Shown in pieces: positions 35,001 to 46,827 of a stretch of DNA of 64,000 nt. The stretch is taken from positions 14,694,001-14,758,000 of the forward strand of contig JAMPIQ010000002.1 of the NCBI GenBank assembly GCA_024699855.1. The letters are read 5' to 3'. How positions within the stretch are numbered: the stretch's first letter is position 1; every line of letters begins with the position of its first letter. The stretch is from Aphelenchoides besseyi. Its lineage: Eukaryota; Nematoda; Chromadorea; Rhabditida; Aphelenchoididae. Below the pieces are notes generated by a model. That model made no database searches and was not told the DNA's origin. It saw only the letters and a list, made by a program, of their open reading frames with translations. A program made the position numbers and the translations under genes.

Positions 35001-36972
35001 CGTATATTTTAGGCTTTTGTTTACCCGTTTGGGCTTACTACTGTTGGCTATTGAGTTGAAAGACACCGAAAAGAAAGAGTGCAATATTGCAATTAATCCG
35101 GGTCCATCAACTCTGATTCAACCTCAAACCCAAGGATTCTTCATTGCTCAATCAGCAGATGAAGTCAAACGGTAAGATTTGAAAAAAAGCTTAACGTTCG
35201 TGCTAATTTCAGAGCCTTTTATTGGTGCAAAAATTGCCACGAAGACGTTCACGATGTTGCACTGATCAAGAAATGTAAATGCAAAAACTTGTCGTTGTTC
35301 CGAAAAGGTGGAAAGCCAGTTCAGCTCATCAAACGTGGAAATACTGGTGAGTCGTGTTCTTACGTAGTTTTTGAGCAATAGATACCTTAAACAAGCAATT
35401 CATCGGTCGTTGCAGGTTCTCGACAACAAGGCTTTCAACTCGATGGAATCGCAATGGAATCGTCGGTTCAGCGAATGACTGGCGATCAACGTATCATCGA
35501 TATTAGCGCTTACGAACAACAGGACATGAAATACGATTCGGTACACAAAATCAAGCGTCTTAAATTGATCAATGGTTTAGACGGGAATGTTCCATTGGTG
35601 TCCAAGTCGTGCGATCGAAGAGTGCATTTTGGATCGGAATCAAGCGGCAATGACGGTACTCAATGGTCATGTTGTTGTTTGTTTGTTTGCCGACAAGGAC
35701 AGTCCATTGATTGGTCTTCGAAATTTCATTATGCCACTTCGAGCATCCAATTTTCATTATCATGAATTGAAACATGTGGTTATTGTTGGAGATGCCGAAT
35801 ATTTGAAACACGAGTGGAAAACGCTGCACAAGTGAGTACCAGTTTTGCACTTTTTATTACGAGGTTTTTAGTTTGCCCAAGATCTCTATTCTTAACGGCA
35901 ATCCTCTATCACGCGCCGATCTACGTGCTGTGAATATCAATCTCTGCGATATGTGTGTTAGTAAGTTGATTTCGTGTGTTTGAGAGACGATTTCGATTTT
36001 ACAATGATCCTGTAACGTTAATTGTCTTTTCAGTTGCTTCTGCTCGTATTCCCAATCCAAACGAAGATCCAACGTTGGCCGATAAAGAAGCAATTTTGGC
36101 ATCATTGAACATCAAAGCTATGCACTTCGATGAGATGCTTGGTACTCATCGTGGCGCTGGGGGTAACGTTGGAATTTCGCCGATGAGTTCTCCCGCGTTA
36201 ATGCACGCAACCAAACCGGGTGTACGATTCGGTGTACACGTTCCGATGATCACTGAATTGGGTAGGAAGAATAAACTGATGTTTAACTAACAGTCTGAAT
36301 TTAAGTGAACGATTCGAACGTCCAATTCTTAGATCAAGACGACGACGATGATCCGGATACGGAGTTGTATTTGACTCAACCGTTTGCTTGTGGAACGGCA
36401 TTTGCAATCTCTGTATTGGACTCGTTGATGAGCACGGTAAAAAAAATTGAAGACAAGATCTTATGTTTAATTCTAGACTTATTTCAACGATTCAGCGTTG
36501 ACTTTAATTCGAACACTTGTAACTGGTGGAGCAACGCCGGAACTCGAATTAATTTTGGCCGAAGGAGCAGGATTACGAGGCGGCTACAGCACACCAGAAA
36601 CTCTTCAGAATCGTGATCGGTGCCGGATTGCTCAGATTTCGCTAAGCGATAAACCGTACGATGGAATCGTCGTATGAAATCGAACTGCTAGTCTTAAATT
36701 CAATTAAACGTTACAGATGGGTTCGACATACGGCGACATGTTTTCCACCGCCTTGAAACGACACGGCCAACTGTGCATTGGTCTTTATCGCTTACACGAT
36801 AATACAGCACCCGAATCGAATAAACGATACGTGATTACGAATCCACCAGCTGAACTTCGATTGCTGATTAGCGATAAGGTTACTAAAACGAATCAACAGT
36901 TTGTTAATCGAGACTTCAGGTCTACGTTTTGGAGCAATTCGATCCAGGAATGGAATACGAGCCATCGCGTTG
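32031..36972 (+). CDS. slo-1: SLO-1, large-conductance calcium-activated potassium (BK) channel
   Basis: Complete gene; 27 exons used per transcript join in phase to 1099 residues. It forms the tetrameric BK channel opened by voltage and cytosolic calcium. In order: extracellular N-terminus and S0 (YWCFLLSSIVTF), S1-S4 ([49 protein letters not shown]), pore with selectivity filter TVGYGD split by an intron at 33349, S6 [15 protein letters not shown]1 ([29 protein letters not shown]), RCK2 ([20 protein letters not shown]) and the calcium bowl [20 protein letters not shown] near 36330-36390. The start at 32031 gives a short N-terminus like worm SLO-1. The protein stops at EYEPSR (stop 36970-36972), shorter than vertebrate forms. 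Introns are 35-60 bp except around the duplicated exons. A poly(A) signal AATAAA lies near 37137. The frame is clean throughout. Confidence 0.97.
34383..34822 (+). other. slo-1: Tandemly duplicated, mutually exclusive exon pair in slo-1 RCK1
   Basis: Set A (34383-34428 plus 34494-34560) encodes [15 protein letters not shown] then [20 protein letters not shown]. Set B (34668-34723 plus 34766-34822) encodes [15 protein letters not shown] then [20 protein letters not shown]. Both sets total 113 bases, start in phase 0 and end in phase 2, so either one joins the flanking exons (ending 34288, starting 35013) in frame. Using both or neither shifts the frame. The internal intron position differs by ten bases between sets. 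This corresponds to the RCK1 segment just before [14 protein letters not shown], a known alternative-splice region in invertebrate slo genes. Confidence 0.9.
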
Positions 36973-37647
36973 AAATCGAAAACTGTTCTTTTTAATCTCT
37001 CAGGTATTACGAACACAAGTGCTTTCAATTCTTATACGTCAAACAATTCGGTTTAATCAGATGATACGGTAATATTATTGTAAATGCGAATGTTGGTCTT
37101 TTGTTAGAATACGTTGTTGGATTACAATTCTATTCAATAAAGATTATACGGTGTAGGAAATCGATGTCGAACATTTGCTATTATTGTGACTCTCTTAATG
37201 ATGTTCAATTTAATATCCAGAATTTACACGCCTAAACAATAGTGTACCTTTTCCATGAAGGCATAAACACAAATATAAACAGCGGAATCTAGAAGTTAAA
37301 TTCAAAATGAAGTACACCATTTATATGATCGGAAAAAACTGCCAGCTTTTATACGCGTGTCGTATCACGCAAATCTCTGTTCAATCCAACTACATTGTGA
37401 CGCAATGACATGAACATTTTGTTTACGGTTAATTATAATATTCTATGTTGTTAATCGCCTGATCTCGAGTGTGTAATGAAGCTTCTACTAATTACACGTT
37501 ATCTTTTCGATTTCCTCGGCACTTCGAGGATTATTGTGTTTTTTTCACCCGGAGATTCAACACGAGATAAGTTATGGGCACTATAAATTGAGAAGTAAAC
37601 ATATTTATCAATAGAAACCAACAAAACCAAGCCATTGTAGTGAAGTA
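36973..37647. other. slo-1 3' untranslated region and spacer
   Basis: AATAAAG near 37137 is the likely poly(A) signal. Nothing else supported. Confidence 0.5.
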
Positions 37648-39305
37648 CAGGGTGTCCCAGCGAATTTCGAACATTTGAAAGGCTTATAACTTCCTTCATA
37701 GCCAACCGATTTTGATGCGCTTTTTTGTTCCCGATCGCAAATTTTATGCCATTTTGTTTTATGTCAACAGATCTTTGAATTTTGTTTTGGAAGGCGCCGT
37801 AAATTGATTTTGGCAGAATGAACGCTTCTATCCGCTTACTTTTCCTTATCACTCTTTTTCCGCCCGCTTTTTTCACGATTTAGTCAAGACAAAAATGTAG
37901 AATTTTCATTCAAATCTTAACACTCAGACCGTCATTGTCGATCACCTTTTTAAGTCGACTTTCATAATCGTCAATAGCACGGTTTACCATTTCTTGAGGC
38001 AATTGTGCGAAAACGTTCTCAATGCGCTCTTGAAATTCGTTCAGATCTTTTGGTTGAGACCGGTACACCTGACTTTTGACGTAGCTCCATAAGAAGAAAT
38101 CACAAGGATTCAGATCAAGGCTGTACGGCGGCCAGCCAATTGTTGGTGGTTCGTTGAGGCTTCCACGACCCATCCCACGTAATGGCATAGTTTGCTCTAA
38201 CCATTGACAAACCGCAACCGCCCAATGTGGCGGTGCACCGTCGTGCATAAAAACAATTTTGGAGAAGTTGGGCCAATGTTGAACTGCCGGAAGGAATCGA
38301 TCACGCAACAATGTCAAGTAATTCCCAGTGACATTTTCGCGAGAAAAGAATGGACCGACAACTCCGCTTCTGCTTATGGCTGCCCAGACCGTCAGACGAG
38401 AGGAATGGAGTGGTTTTTTTGAAACCTGTGATTCTTTCTGTTATTGCAGTTCAATCGAACTTCTTACCAGGTGGGTTTTCGATCACTCCAGTATCGAAAA
38501 TTTTGATTGTTCAGTTGGCCATGCATTTCAAAGTGAGCTTTATCGCTGAATATGAGATTTTTCACGAAGTCTTCGTTTTCGTCGATGAGTCCAAGGCAAT
38601 GAATCGCATGCTCTATACGAATTTGAGGAGTTTCGGACGGAATTTCATGCAGAAGACGCATTTTCTATGGATGGAATTTTTGAGCCTGGACAAAGAAGAA
38701 TTTTAAAAGAAGCAAAAATTAGGGTACCTGTAAGATTCTGTGTACCGCAATCTTTGAGGTGTTGTCAAAAAGATTTGCGATTTCACGAACAGATCGATTA
38801 GGGTCTCCTTGAACAGCGCACAGAACGTTCAAAACAATATCGTCGAACCCTGGTGAACTGAACAGCAATTTAAGAAACGTTTTATCAAACAAACCCTCCC
38901 ACTTCTTTCTTTTTTTCGCAACAAATGCTCACGTTCAAGCAATTGCTTCATCCACAGATTGAACACGCTTTTCGATGACACAACAGCATGACGAGTTAAT
39001 TGAAAATGTTGCCGAAATTGTCGTTGAACGGTAGCCGGACTTTTGGTTTGAGCGTAAACGATTGCGCAAAACGCTTTTTCTTGAGCCGACCACTCCATTT
39101 TGACAAAACAAAAAGAAAGAAAAAAAGCGTTCATTCTGCCAAAATCAAATTTACGGCACCTTTCAAAACGAAATTCAAAGATCTGTTGACATGAAACAAA
39201 ATGGCATAAAATTTGCGATCGGGAACAAAAAAGCGCATCAAAATCGGTTGGCTATGAAGGAAGTTATAAGCCTTTCAAATGTTCGAAATTCGCTGGGACA
39301 CCCTG
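37648..39305 (-). mobile_element. DD41D mariner, near full length
   Basis: 1658-bp element with TA on both sides (37646-37647, 39306-39307). Inverted repeats of roughly 180 bp start CAGGGTGTCCCAGCGAATTT at each end and are nearly identical by eye, so insertion is fairly recent. Carries a transposase on the minus strand. Related to the element at 10372-11314 by both repeat start and transposase C-terminus. Confidence 0.92.
37910..39097 (-). pseudogene. DD41D mariner transposase, decayed
   Basis: Starts at 39097 (MEWSAQEKAFCAIVYAQTKS), an N-terminal HTH typical of this group. A likely intron lies near 38725 (GTACCC to TGTCCAG). The catalytic region has IFSDKAHFEMHG, FMHDGAPPHWAV and WPPYSLDLNPCDFF, with 41 residues between the last two aspartates; the usual SPDL reads SLDL. 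Breaks: a frame shift near 38890, a stop just before MRLLHEIPSE (about 38662) and a frame change near 38320-38460. C-terminus at 37910. Confidence 0.82.
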
Positions 39306-39307
39306 TA

Positions 39308-41036
39308 TATTCCAAATCATCTCCAATACACAAATAAAGTCCAAATCAAATTCATCTTACCTTTTATTCTTAACTTCACAAACAAGAAGCACTTAGATAT
39401 GAGTTGACAATGCATCCGACGGTTTGGGCAGTGCCTAAAACTGGAGTTCATTAGCCAAAATCGAGAATACAAAAATTGCATACCTTAGACTCCTGGCATG
39501 TAGTTGTGACAACGAAGCTGACTAGGAAAATTGGCGGACTGTTCATAGTCATCGAAAATCAAAGTCAAGTTGGCAATCACGGTGACTGACTACCGTTGAT
39601 GTCGCGACCCTAAAAATAAAACGAGAATGAATAACTATAAAAATAGACTAAATTGCTGCTGTAAACCGCTCAAAACAAGCTTGTTACGCGACTTAGCATG
39701 TTCTCGGCGCTGCAGACGCGGCGGCTGTGTGAGTAGTAGTGGACGGTAGTTTCCTCGGTGATTTGAATGCCGTACTGACCAACATCAACCGTGACATCCG
39801 CATCGACTTCAATTGCAGAGCTAAATCCGCTGACTTGAGAAGGCATTGTATAGTGTTAAGCGCAACTGAAAAAGCAAAAATAATTGAATGAAAGCAATTC
39901 AAAAGTATTTAGTTTAATAGTTGAGAGAAAAAATGCAAATTTAGGTCAAACCCACTCTTTTTGTTTGATATCGAGTTGATTGATTTCATCTATCAGTTCC
40001 TGTTTGATGTTAGAATCCATTTTCTGTCGTGTTGAAGGAAAATATCTGTAATATAACTACAAATGGGTAGAAAATCGGGCAAGAAAAGACATGAATAATT
40101 ACAAAATAGAAAAGCGCCAAAAACTCCGAATAACAGTTGATTTACATTGCCAACTGTTTTCATGAGAAATGCTCGAAAGGCGTTTGTTTTTGTGAAAACT
40201 TGCAAACACTAAAAAGTTTTGGCTCTATTCCAGAATAGAATCAAAGTTTTGATAAGAAGGCGTCAATGCAGAAGCGTTGTTAGTAAGGTTCATTACAGTC
40301 TTTCGGACAGTTTACACCTAAAAATCTGCAGTGCGCCAGAAATGGCCTTTACATACTACACAGTCTTCAACTTGTTTGATAAGAACACGAATAGAACGGC
40401 ACGGCGAATAAATCTGAAAAAAAAAAACAAAATCAATTCGATCGCAAAAACAATCACCACTCATGATCATCGAACAAATTAAAATGAGAACTGAAACCAA
40501 AATAATTATGCATTTCAATTTTAATCAAAATCTCATTTACGAGCTTTCGTCCAAAGACGATGACTGTTCGTTATCTTCACAATCTTCATAATTCAATATC
40601 AACATGTACTGCAATCAACAGATGAACTTGTCGAAACTGAATCTACCCAGTTAATCGAACGACAAAGCTCCTGGTCAATTCAGTAAAAATCATTCGTGTG
40701 TCGGCTAGTTTACAAAAGAACATTCGATTTGATCGCTTTAACCGAAATCGGTCTGTCACTGGAAACCTTTCATGAATTGAACTCCTGAACATTGATTAAT
40801 GATTTCATGTGAACTCATCGGCTAATGCCAATGCTTGACGTTAACCGTGGAACTCTCAACCTCCAAGTTAAACGGCTTCTGAATGCAATCCACTTTGTTG
40901 TCACTTCAAATAACCATCAGCTTTTCAATTCATTAATGAAGCTGAATAGTAGGATGACGTTGAGTCTTGTGGCTGGATGCTGATGAGCCGTTCAGTTGTT
41001 AGTTGCTATTTGATTTCCACTCTCGTTCACTCCAAT
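39308..41036. other. Intergenic region
   Basis: No firmly supported gene apart from the small candidate frame at 39670-39846. AT-rich. Confidence 0.45.
39670..39846 (-). CDS. Small candidate protein, 58 residues
   Basis: Opens at 39846 with MPSQVSGFSSAIEVDADVTV and contains GQYGIQITEETTVHYYSHS. The sequence looks protein-like in composition, GC is higher than around it, and a TTTTTCAG acceptor lies 22 bases upstream at about 39869. It could be a short gene or one exon of a longer one. No family recognised. Confidence 0.35.
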   Translation of the reverse strand: MPSQVSGFSSAIEVDADVTVDVGQYGIQITEETTVHYYSHSRRVCSAENMLSRVTSLF

Positions 41037-41154
41037 GTGTTCGTCCACATCTCGTTGAATGCACGCCATCCCGTCCGATCTGGCAAGTTAAGCAACGATG
41101 AGCTTCATTAGTACATGGATCGGAGACGTCCTTGGAATCTCAAGTGACGAACGC
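41037..41154 (+). rRNA. 5S ribosomal RNA
   Basis: 118 bases. The internal control region matches the nematode 5S type as I remember it: TTGAATGCACGCCATCCCG, then TCCGATCTGGCAAGTTAAGC and TTAGTACATGGATCGGAGAC. The two ends form a perfect nine-pair helix I (GTGTTCGTC with GACGAACGC, one G-U), and TTTTT follows at 41155, a polymerase III terminator. Helix I and parts of the 3' half differ from the usual nematode sequence, but the helix pairing is kept, which argues for a functional gene or a recent variant. It is single copy in this window. Confidence 0.88.
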
Positions 41155-41549
41155 TTTTTGCCACCAATTCAATGACTTCTTTTACGATGTTTTCATGAGC
41201 TTTTGTTTGTATCGTCGAAATCCGTCGATAAATTTTGATTTCAAGCTTATTTGTTTCTGCCGCTCTGAAAGTAAACGAACTGGAAGAGTGGTCAGTACGT
41301 AGTCGAGTTGTCCCGCTCAAACCAACAGCGTCGACGGTTCTTTCGTGGAACATGCGTGCGTCCTTATTTCGGGACTTGAACTGGTCGTTCGATTTTTGCT
41401 CAAAATGCGCGTTTCGTTTTTTCTTCGGACTTACAATACCATTTCCAATTCGTTACACGATTTCATTTAACTTCAATTCGAAATCCTTATTTCGTTCTTT
41501 TCTCTTCTGAATTGCAGTTCATTTGTTTACATTTATTTTAATTTAACAC
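41155..41549. other. Spacer between 5S gene and protease-like gene
   Basis: Pol III terminator T-run at 41155-41159. Nothing else supported. Confidence 0.4.
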
Positions 41550-44302
41550 TTAGACAACAACAAAATTCACATTCTTTGGCAGGATGTGGACAAGACAGGC
41601 ATCCATTCCGAAGTCTGCAACGTCCTCCATTTTGACCCATCGACAACCGTTTCGGCCCCAACGTTCTCCCCAAGATGATTTCATGTACAGGAAGTAGTCG
41701 GTGTGGAGTCCGCGATGAACGATCTTATAACCAATTAAGAACACCGCATGTCTTAACTGTTGATAATTGTGCGTCTTCGGGTCCATCACGTATTGAATGC
41801 CATCGCACGTGTGCTCCTCGATTTTACGGTTGTCGGTTGAATGCCCATCGTTTACATCACTGCGGAAAAGACGGTGAACGCGAATTCCTAAAGAGAGCAG
41901 CATTAGTCTTGAAAACTGAAAAGTTGACATTTTAATCATTTGAACCCAATTTTCTTCTGATAACCGCCTATCATAATCAACCATGTAATTTCTGAATGCA
42001 ATTCGCAAATACGTTTTCTTGAATTTACGTACAAAGTTGAATTTCAGCGCCAATTATGATTATAACCGAACATGTAGATGCGCCTTTTGAATACAATATC
42101 AATCAATATGAGCTTGGCTACTACACGGACAGAAAGACGGACCGTTTGTACTTCTATTCTTCGTATGTCACTAGAATCCGTGATAAGTATAAAATCTATC
42201 GATTCGACGTCGATCAAGTGCCTATAACTTGGGAATACATTGGAGAAGTGGATTTTGAAATGAACCACGTTTGTGTTAGTCCTTGTGGCCATTACTTTTG
42301 GTCATTCGAGCAAACACCTCGAGGCTTTGCGCCGCGTGATCAACAATTATTTTTTCGGCAAATAGATATTGCGACTCTCGAGAATATCGTCTTTCAAGTT
42401 CACGGTAGTAGTTACATTAAGTTCTCGTTAACATAGAATTTATTTGCAGGTCTCACTCGGGAAGTCGAAATCAATATATCAACTGTGTATTTGCGCTATA
42501 CAAGTCATGGCACATTTGCATTTTTTTTCACTGGTATTTTCGAAGAAACAACTTACGGTAGTATTGACCTCGCTTATCATTTAAACGTCAATGAGGTCGG
42601 TTATGTTTTGTGCAGTACAAACGTAATCATTGAAGTCTAACTTGATTATGTTTATACTTTTAACGGAATCGGAATCCCAGTCATAACAAAATGTTTGTTT
42701 AAGGCACAGAAATGTCTCTATCTAACGCCGATTGATTTACCTATTCTGGCAACTGGCGACTCAATTGACTGCAATTCTCTCGATGGTCCGCACTTTTATA
42801 AAAGCTGGCGCATTGGCTTGATTGAAGTTCAAAATGAAGTGTATTTCTACCGATTAGATTTTGATGGAGAGATCTTTTTCATAAATTGGAATTCGTCAAA
42901 ATCGTCCGGCAATTGGGAAAAGTTTTCAGTCGATGGAGATTATAAGCCAAAAGTTTGTGACAGAGAGAATGAGCTGAATTGTCTTTCGTTTTAGCCGTGG
43001 AAAAAAGACCGAAACATTTTCTGTAACAGTGTTCGGGTTTACTTATCAGATGGCCTCTTTTACCAACAACATTGTGACGAGAAAGACACGATCTTTTACC
43101 AACTAGATATTCAGCCAAAAATACGTCATTGCAAGTAAGTAGAACTGTGATTTGAAGTTCACAACAAATTTGCAGGAGCAAGGAACTCTTCCGAACAGCG
43201 TATACACATATGGTATTTTCAGATTGTTTTCTATTTGTGAACAAAGCAAAAGGATCGTTCACATTTTTGTTTAACAAAACACGTTACCGGCAACAACCGC
43301 CATTTTATGTATTAGTGACTGCCAAAGAGGTTCCGCAACTGAAACACCTTGCTTACTGGACTATCCGTCGCAGTGCTGAACGAAGAGTGAAAAATTCAAA
43401 GCTTATGATGTTTTTACATCTTTATTTGCGATTTTCAAATGTTTGCAGTCAAACAAGTGAGGATTCAGATTACCCAATTGAAGAGCAAGACGATCCAAAT
43501 TGGCCCAAGGTACACAACTTCGTACACGTCGACCAGAAGAAGGTTATCAGGCGTGTTGGGCGGGGTCATATCATCCACTTATTAAACAGGGTCTTTGGTT
43601 CCAACCGTAGTTCAATTTGCCGATGGTGTTGAGTTTATCGTCTACATTTGGTCGACTTTTGTTCTCAAACATTTTATCATTTAATTTTTAAGTCCAAGTT
43701 TACCCAATCCCCAATTACTTATATTTTTCTCTTAACTTACTTGCAATCACGGGCCCTTTTTCGATCATTCGCACGATCTGCTTCAACGAAGTGACCGTTT
43801 CCACGTAAGCGCCATAGTGAAACCCCATAAGCTCCACACGTGCGGGTTCGCGATTTTTGTGCAATTGGCCATCGAACTCATACGGATAATCGGCAACGCT
43901 TTGGCAAATAGGGTTTTCGTTTGCTGCTCTGAAAATGAGTCAAATTAACGAGTTGTAAACATTTAAAAACTTACTCAACGATCTCTTGCACGTTATTGGC
44001 GTTCATGTGGTCGACGAACCATTGTGCCGAGAACTCGATTGGCGTTCCCCGTTCTTTGCTGCGCAGAAATTCCAGCGCATACGTAACCGAACACGCCGCG
44101 CAATCGGAGGTTGACTCTAAAGTAGGGAGTTATGCGACGTACAAACTGACATGACTTACCTGGCTGTTCCAATACTCGATGAACGAACCATCTTTCCTTT
44201 GACCAATCCCGAGTTTTATTGCGCGGATCAAAACGGCTCTAAACAAAAATATCATCAATTACACAAAGCGAACACGAGGAAACTTACGAAGTTATTGCCC
44301 AT
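41550..44302 (-). CDS. Papain-family (C1A) protease-like protein with altered active site
   Basis: Five exons on the minus strand (44302-44288, 44238-44160, 44116-43975, 43928-43741, 41887-41550) join in phase to 253 residues. NKTRDW matches the start of mature cathepsins. SDCAACSVTYALEF holds the active-site cysteine, but the usual C-G-S-C-W reads C-A-A-C-S and the oxyanion glutamine is not at its normal place. HAVFLIGYK holds the histidine. The asparagine of KNSWG is serine (KSSWGERWG). YPYEF, EKGPV and the final region fit the cathepsin fold. There is no signal peptide and no propeptide; the start at 44302 is the only in-phase methionine found. Most likely a pseudo-enzyme. The last intron (41888-43740) is 1.85 kb and contains an opposite-strand gene. 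Confidence 0.82.
42056..43632 (+). CDS. Uncharacterised propeller-like protein nested in the protease intron
   Basis: Five exons (42056-42404, 42450-42595, 42704-42952, 42995-43134, 43176-43632) join in phase to 446 residues. No named family recognised. The sequence has repeated blocks of the form aromatic-aromatic-x-hydrophobic-D-h (YKIYRFDVDQVPITW, LFFRQIDIATLENIV, VYFYRLDFDGEIFFINW, IFYQLDIQPKI), separated by about 80-120 residues, as in WD40-like or kelch-like propellers. The C-terminus (QLKHLAYWTIRRSAERRV) recalls the end of the gene at 46828-48261. The gene lies almost wholly inside an intron of the minus-strand protease-like gene. A promoter would have to lie in about 170 bases (41888-42055) or overlap its exon. 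Confidence 0.75.
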
Positions 44303-45680
44303 GGTTGAACTGGGGGTGTTTGCGTAAAACGATTACTAAGATCAATTGTTGTAAAGAAAACAGTGGTCTTGTATTTTGATAGTTCTTCGGATCATCGATT
44401 AAATTTGCGGGGGCGAACTTTTTGTGCTTCATTTTCTTGTCTTTGGACGTTTCAGTATTCATTGTGTTATATACAATAGTTTGTTACGACTTACTGCTTG
44501 TTCCTACGTTGTAAAGCAAAGGTTACTAGTCCACCAACGAATCAATTTGCATTTCATGTTTCAGCTTTTTGGCGATTGTCAATGAAAGTATTCAGCAAAT
44601 TGCGATGTTCAGATTGTTTGCGATATCAACGCACTGATCTTGTTATGTGATTGCGTGCGCATGCCAACTGTTTGGATTCAGTCGAAATCGTTGAAATCCT
44701 ATTGAGCACTGAGAAGCTTTAATTTGATGCCAGAAATCAATGTGATAACACCTTCCAACCAATTACTTTGTCAATCATGTTGAAACGAGTTTGTACTATT
44801 TTATTAGTTCAGAAGACTACCAACTCCGTTACGCAAATTTGTGATCACTTTTCCATCAGTCATAAGTTGTTGATAACCTTGATTGGTTTTGTTCAATTGC
44901 ATTCTCTGTACTGTTCTGTGAATAAAGTTTTGGTGACAATCGTTTCAATTTTCATATGGTATTCCGTTTGATTTTCTGCGTCTTGAAATCGTTAGACAAT
45001 TTGTGAAGTTGCTGTTCAATCAGTGCTCTAATCCATTTGTTGTCTTCGAATTCGAGAAAATGGCCGCATCAGTAGCAAAATCTGCAAAACCAACTTTAAA
45101 GTTGAATAAAGGCGCGAGTTTTTGATGGGAACTTCAATGATTTTGTTTTCACTAATCTATAAAGTTTCCGGGTTGGTAAACACACAACTACAATTTCTGA
45201 TCGATCACATCGAATTCGACAAGGACTTGAAAATCAACAATCTAGCTAATCGATCATTATCGCCTTGGGATCCTCTTTCGGACTCTCCGGCTCCTCGACG
45301 TGCATTCGATTGCCATTGAGAACCCATAGTTCTAGATGCTAAAAGAGGTCGATGAGTTGAGAGATCAACGTTCTATCCATTGGTCTTCGAGAACTTTGTT
45401 GGATGGAAATCGAGTTTAATCGGTCAAATTATTAGGTAAATAAACTCACAAAAAGGTTAGTAATTACGACGACAAGAATCGTGTAATTTTCATCTTGCAA
45501 AGCTCTTCTCCAACGGCATAGCACATAAATTGAACCTAATGATCGAAATTCATGACTTGGAACTGGAACCTCGTTAACCGTTATGATCTAAAGAAGACGT
45601 TCAGAACATGCCATTAGCATAAAACAAAGGTTGCAGCTTGAAAGCAAGTTTGTTTTTTATTCGTTTGTGTGGTCTGCAAC
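44303..45680. other. Intergenic region
   Basis: A short frame from 45060 (MAASVAKSAKPTLKLNKGAS) and one ending near 45320 could be remnants of a gene but were not joined convincingly. Nothing else supported. Confidence 0.4.
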
Positions 45681-46636
45681 ATGGTTGCGGATCGAACTGA
45701 CTCGTCTTCTGCGTCGATTCAATTGCCGGATAATGGAAACGAACAACTGGATCTTTTCAACGGTAAGTGTTTTTGATTGACATACTCACTTCTAAGCCTT
45801 CAGATTCCTCGGCTCAGAACTACGGACCAAATGAAGTCGTGATCTCAGGAACTTCGGAGCAAAATGAAATCCAAAACCTGGAAACTCAACTGGCCAAATT
45901 GTCTCGTGATCATGCTCATCATTCGGCAGAACTGGAAGCCGTTTCGGCTGAGGACATTTTGCGACAACAACTTCCCGGTTGCTCGTTGAATGTAATCGTA
46001 AGTTTCTGAAGGAAATATGAAAATGACTTGGTGTTTAGAAAGCAATAAAATTGACCGTCATTTTTGTCGCTTTATTTCTGCTGATTCGTCTCGTCTTCAT
46101 GGTCGATGTCTTTGTTCTTTTGGCTCTTTTCGAGTCGACCTCTCTAATCGTCTTGGTCATCGGATACGAAGACGAGGAACATCTCTTCTTTTGGCCATTC
46201 TTTTTGAGTTGCTCTTTTGAGGCGGTGGTTGCTGGGCTGCAACTTTTCGTCATCTACAATCCCAGGAAGCATTGAGAATCTTGTACGAACTTCTTTTTAG
46301 TAAGCCCAAGTCCCTGGTCGATATTAGGGATGTTTTGCTTACTAACGCACTTAGCGAGCAGATGACCACTACATTTGGTTTGATAAAGTAAGTTTCAAGC
46401 ACAGAACTAACTACAAACGTTTATTTAGGATCGTTGTTTACGTGGCGTGGAAATTAATTTTATTCGTAGCCTTGGCAGTCGTGACCGAAATTATCGGGCT
46501 TGAATTAGCTAGGAAAAAATTTAACGTTGCAAAAGAACGAAAATGTCTTGCCAAAATCGACTGCCAAAAGGTCGTCGTTGAGCGTCAACTGGAGCTTCTT
46601 CGTGCCGAGGAATCGAACTGTCCAGTTGAAGCATGA
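45681..46636 (+). CDS. Uncharacterised multi-pass membrane protein
   Basis: Four exons (45681-45762, 45804-45997, 46039-46387, 46429-46636). The N-terminal 90 residues are polar and contain a likely coiled coil (IQNLETQLAKLSRDHAHHSA). Three or four membrane segments follow: LTVIFVALFLLIRLVFMVDV, LFESTSLIVLVIG, FFWPFFLSCSFEAVVAGLQL, and in exon 4 WKLILFVALAVVTEIIGLEL. The C-terminal tail is charged. In exon 3 the frame slips by one base at a CCC run near 46262: before it the reading is LFVIYNP, after it QEALRILYELLFSKPKSL; one added base restores phase across the exon. AATAAA lies near 46663. No family recognised. Confidence 0.7.
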
Positions 46637-46827
46637 GCATTGACTGATGACTTTACAGTACCGAATAAACGGCTGTGACAAGCTATCGACTTTCGGATAT
46701 TTTCAATAGAAAACGGCAGATGGCAACCAGTACTTTATGATTACAAATTTTGGCCTTCAAGGTACTCGTTACGGAGTCATAGAACATTTCTGTTGAACAC
46801 GTCAAACAACAATTCCAACACCAGATT

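Noticed and set aside
43660..43720. Spliced-leader RNA gene linked to the 5S gene
   Set aside because: A CCAAGTTTACCCAAT string recalls a nematode spliced leader, but it has no following donor site or Sm site and the leader itself does not match.
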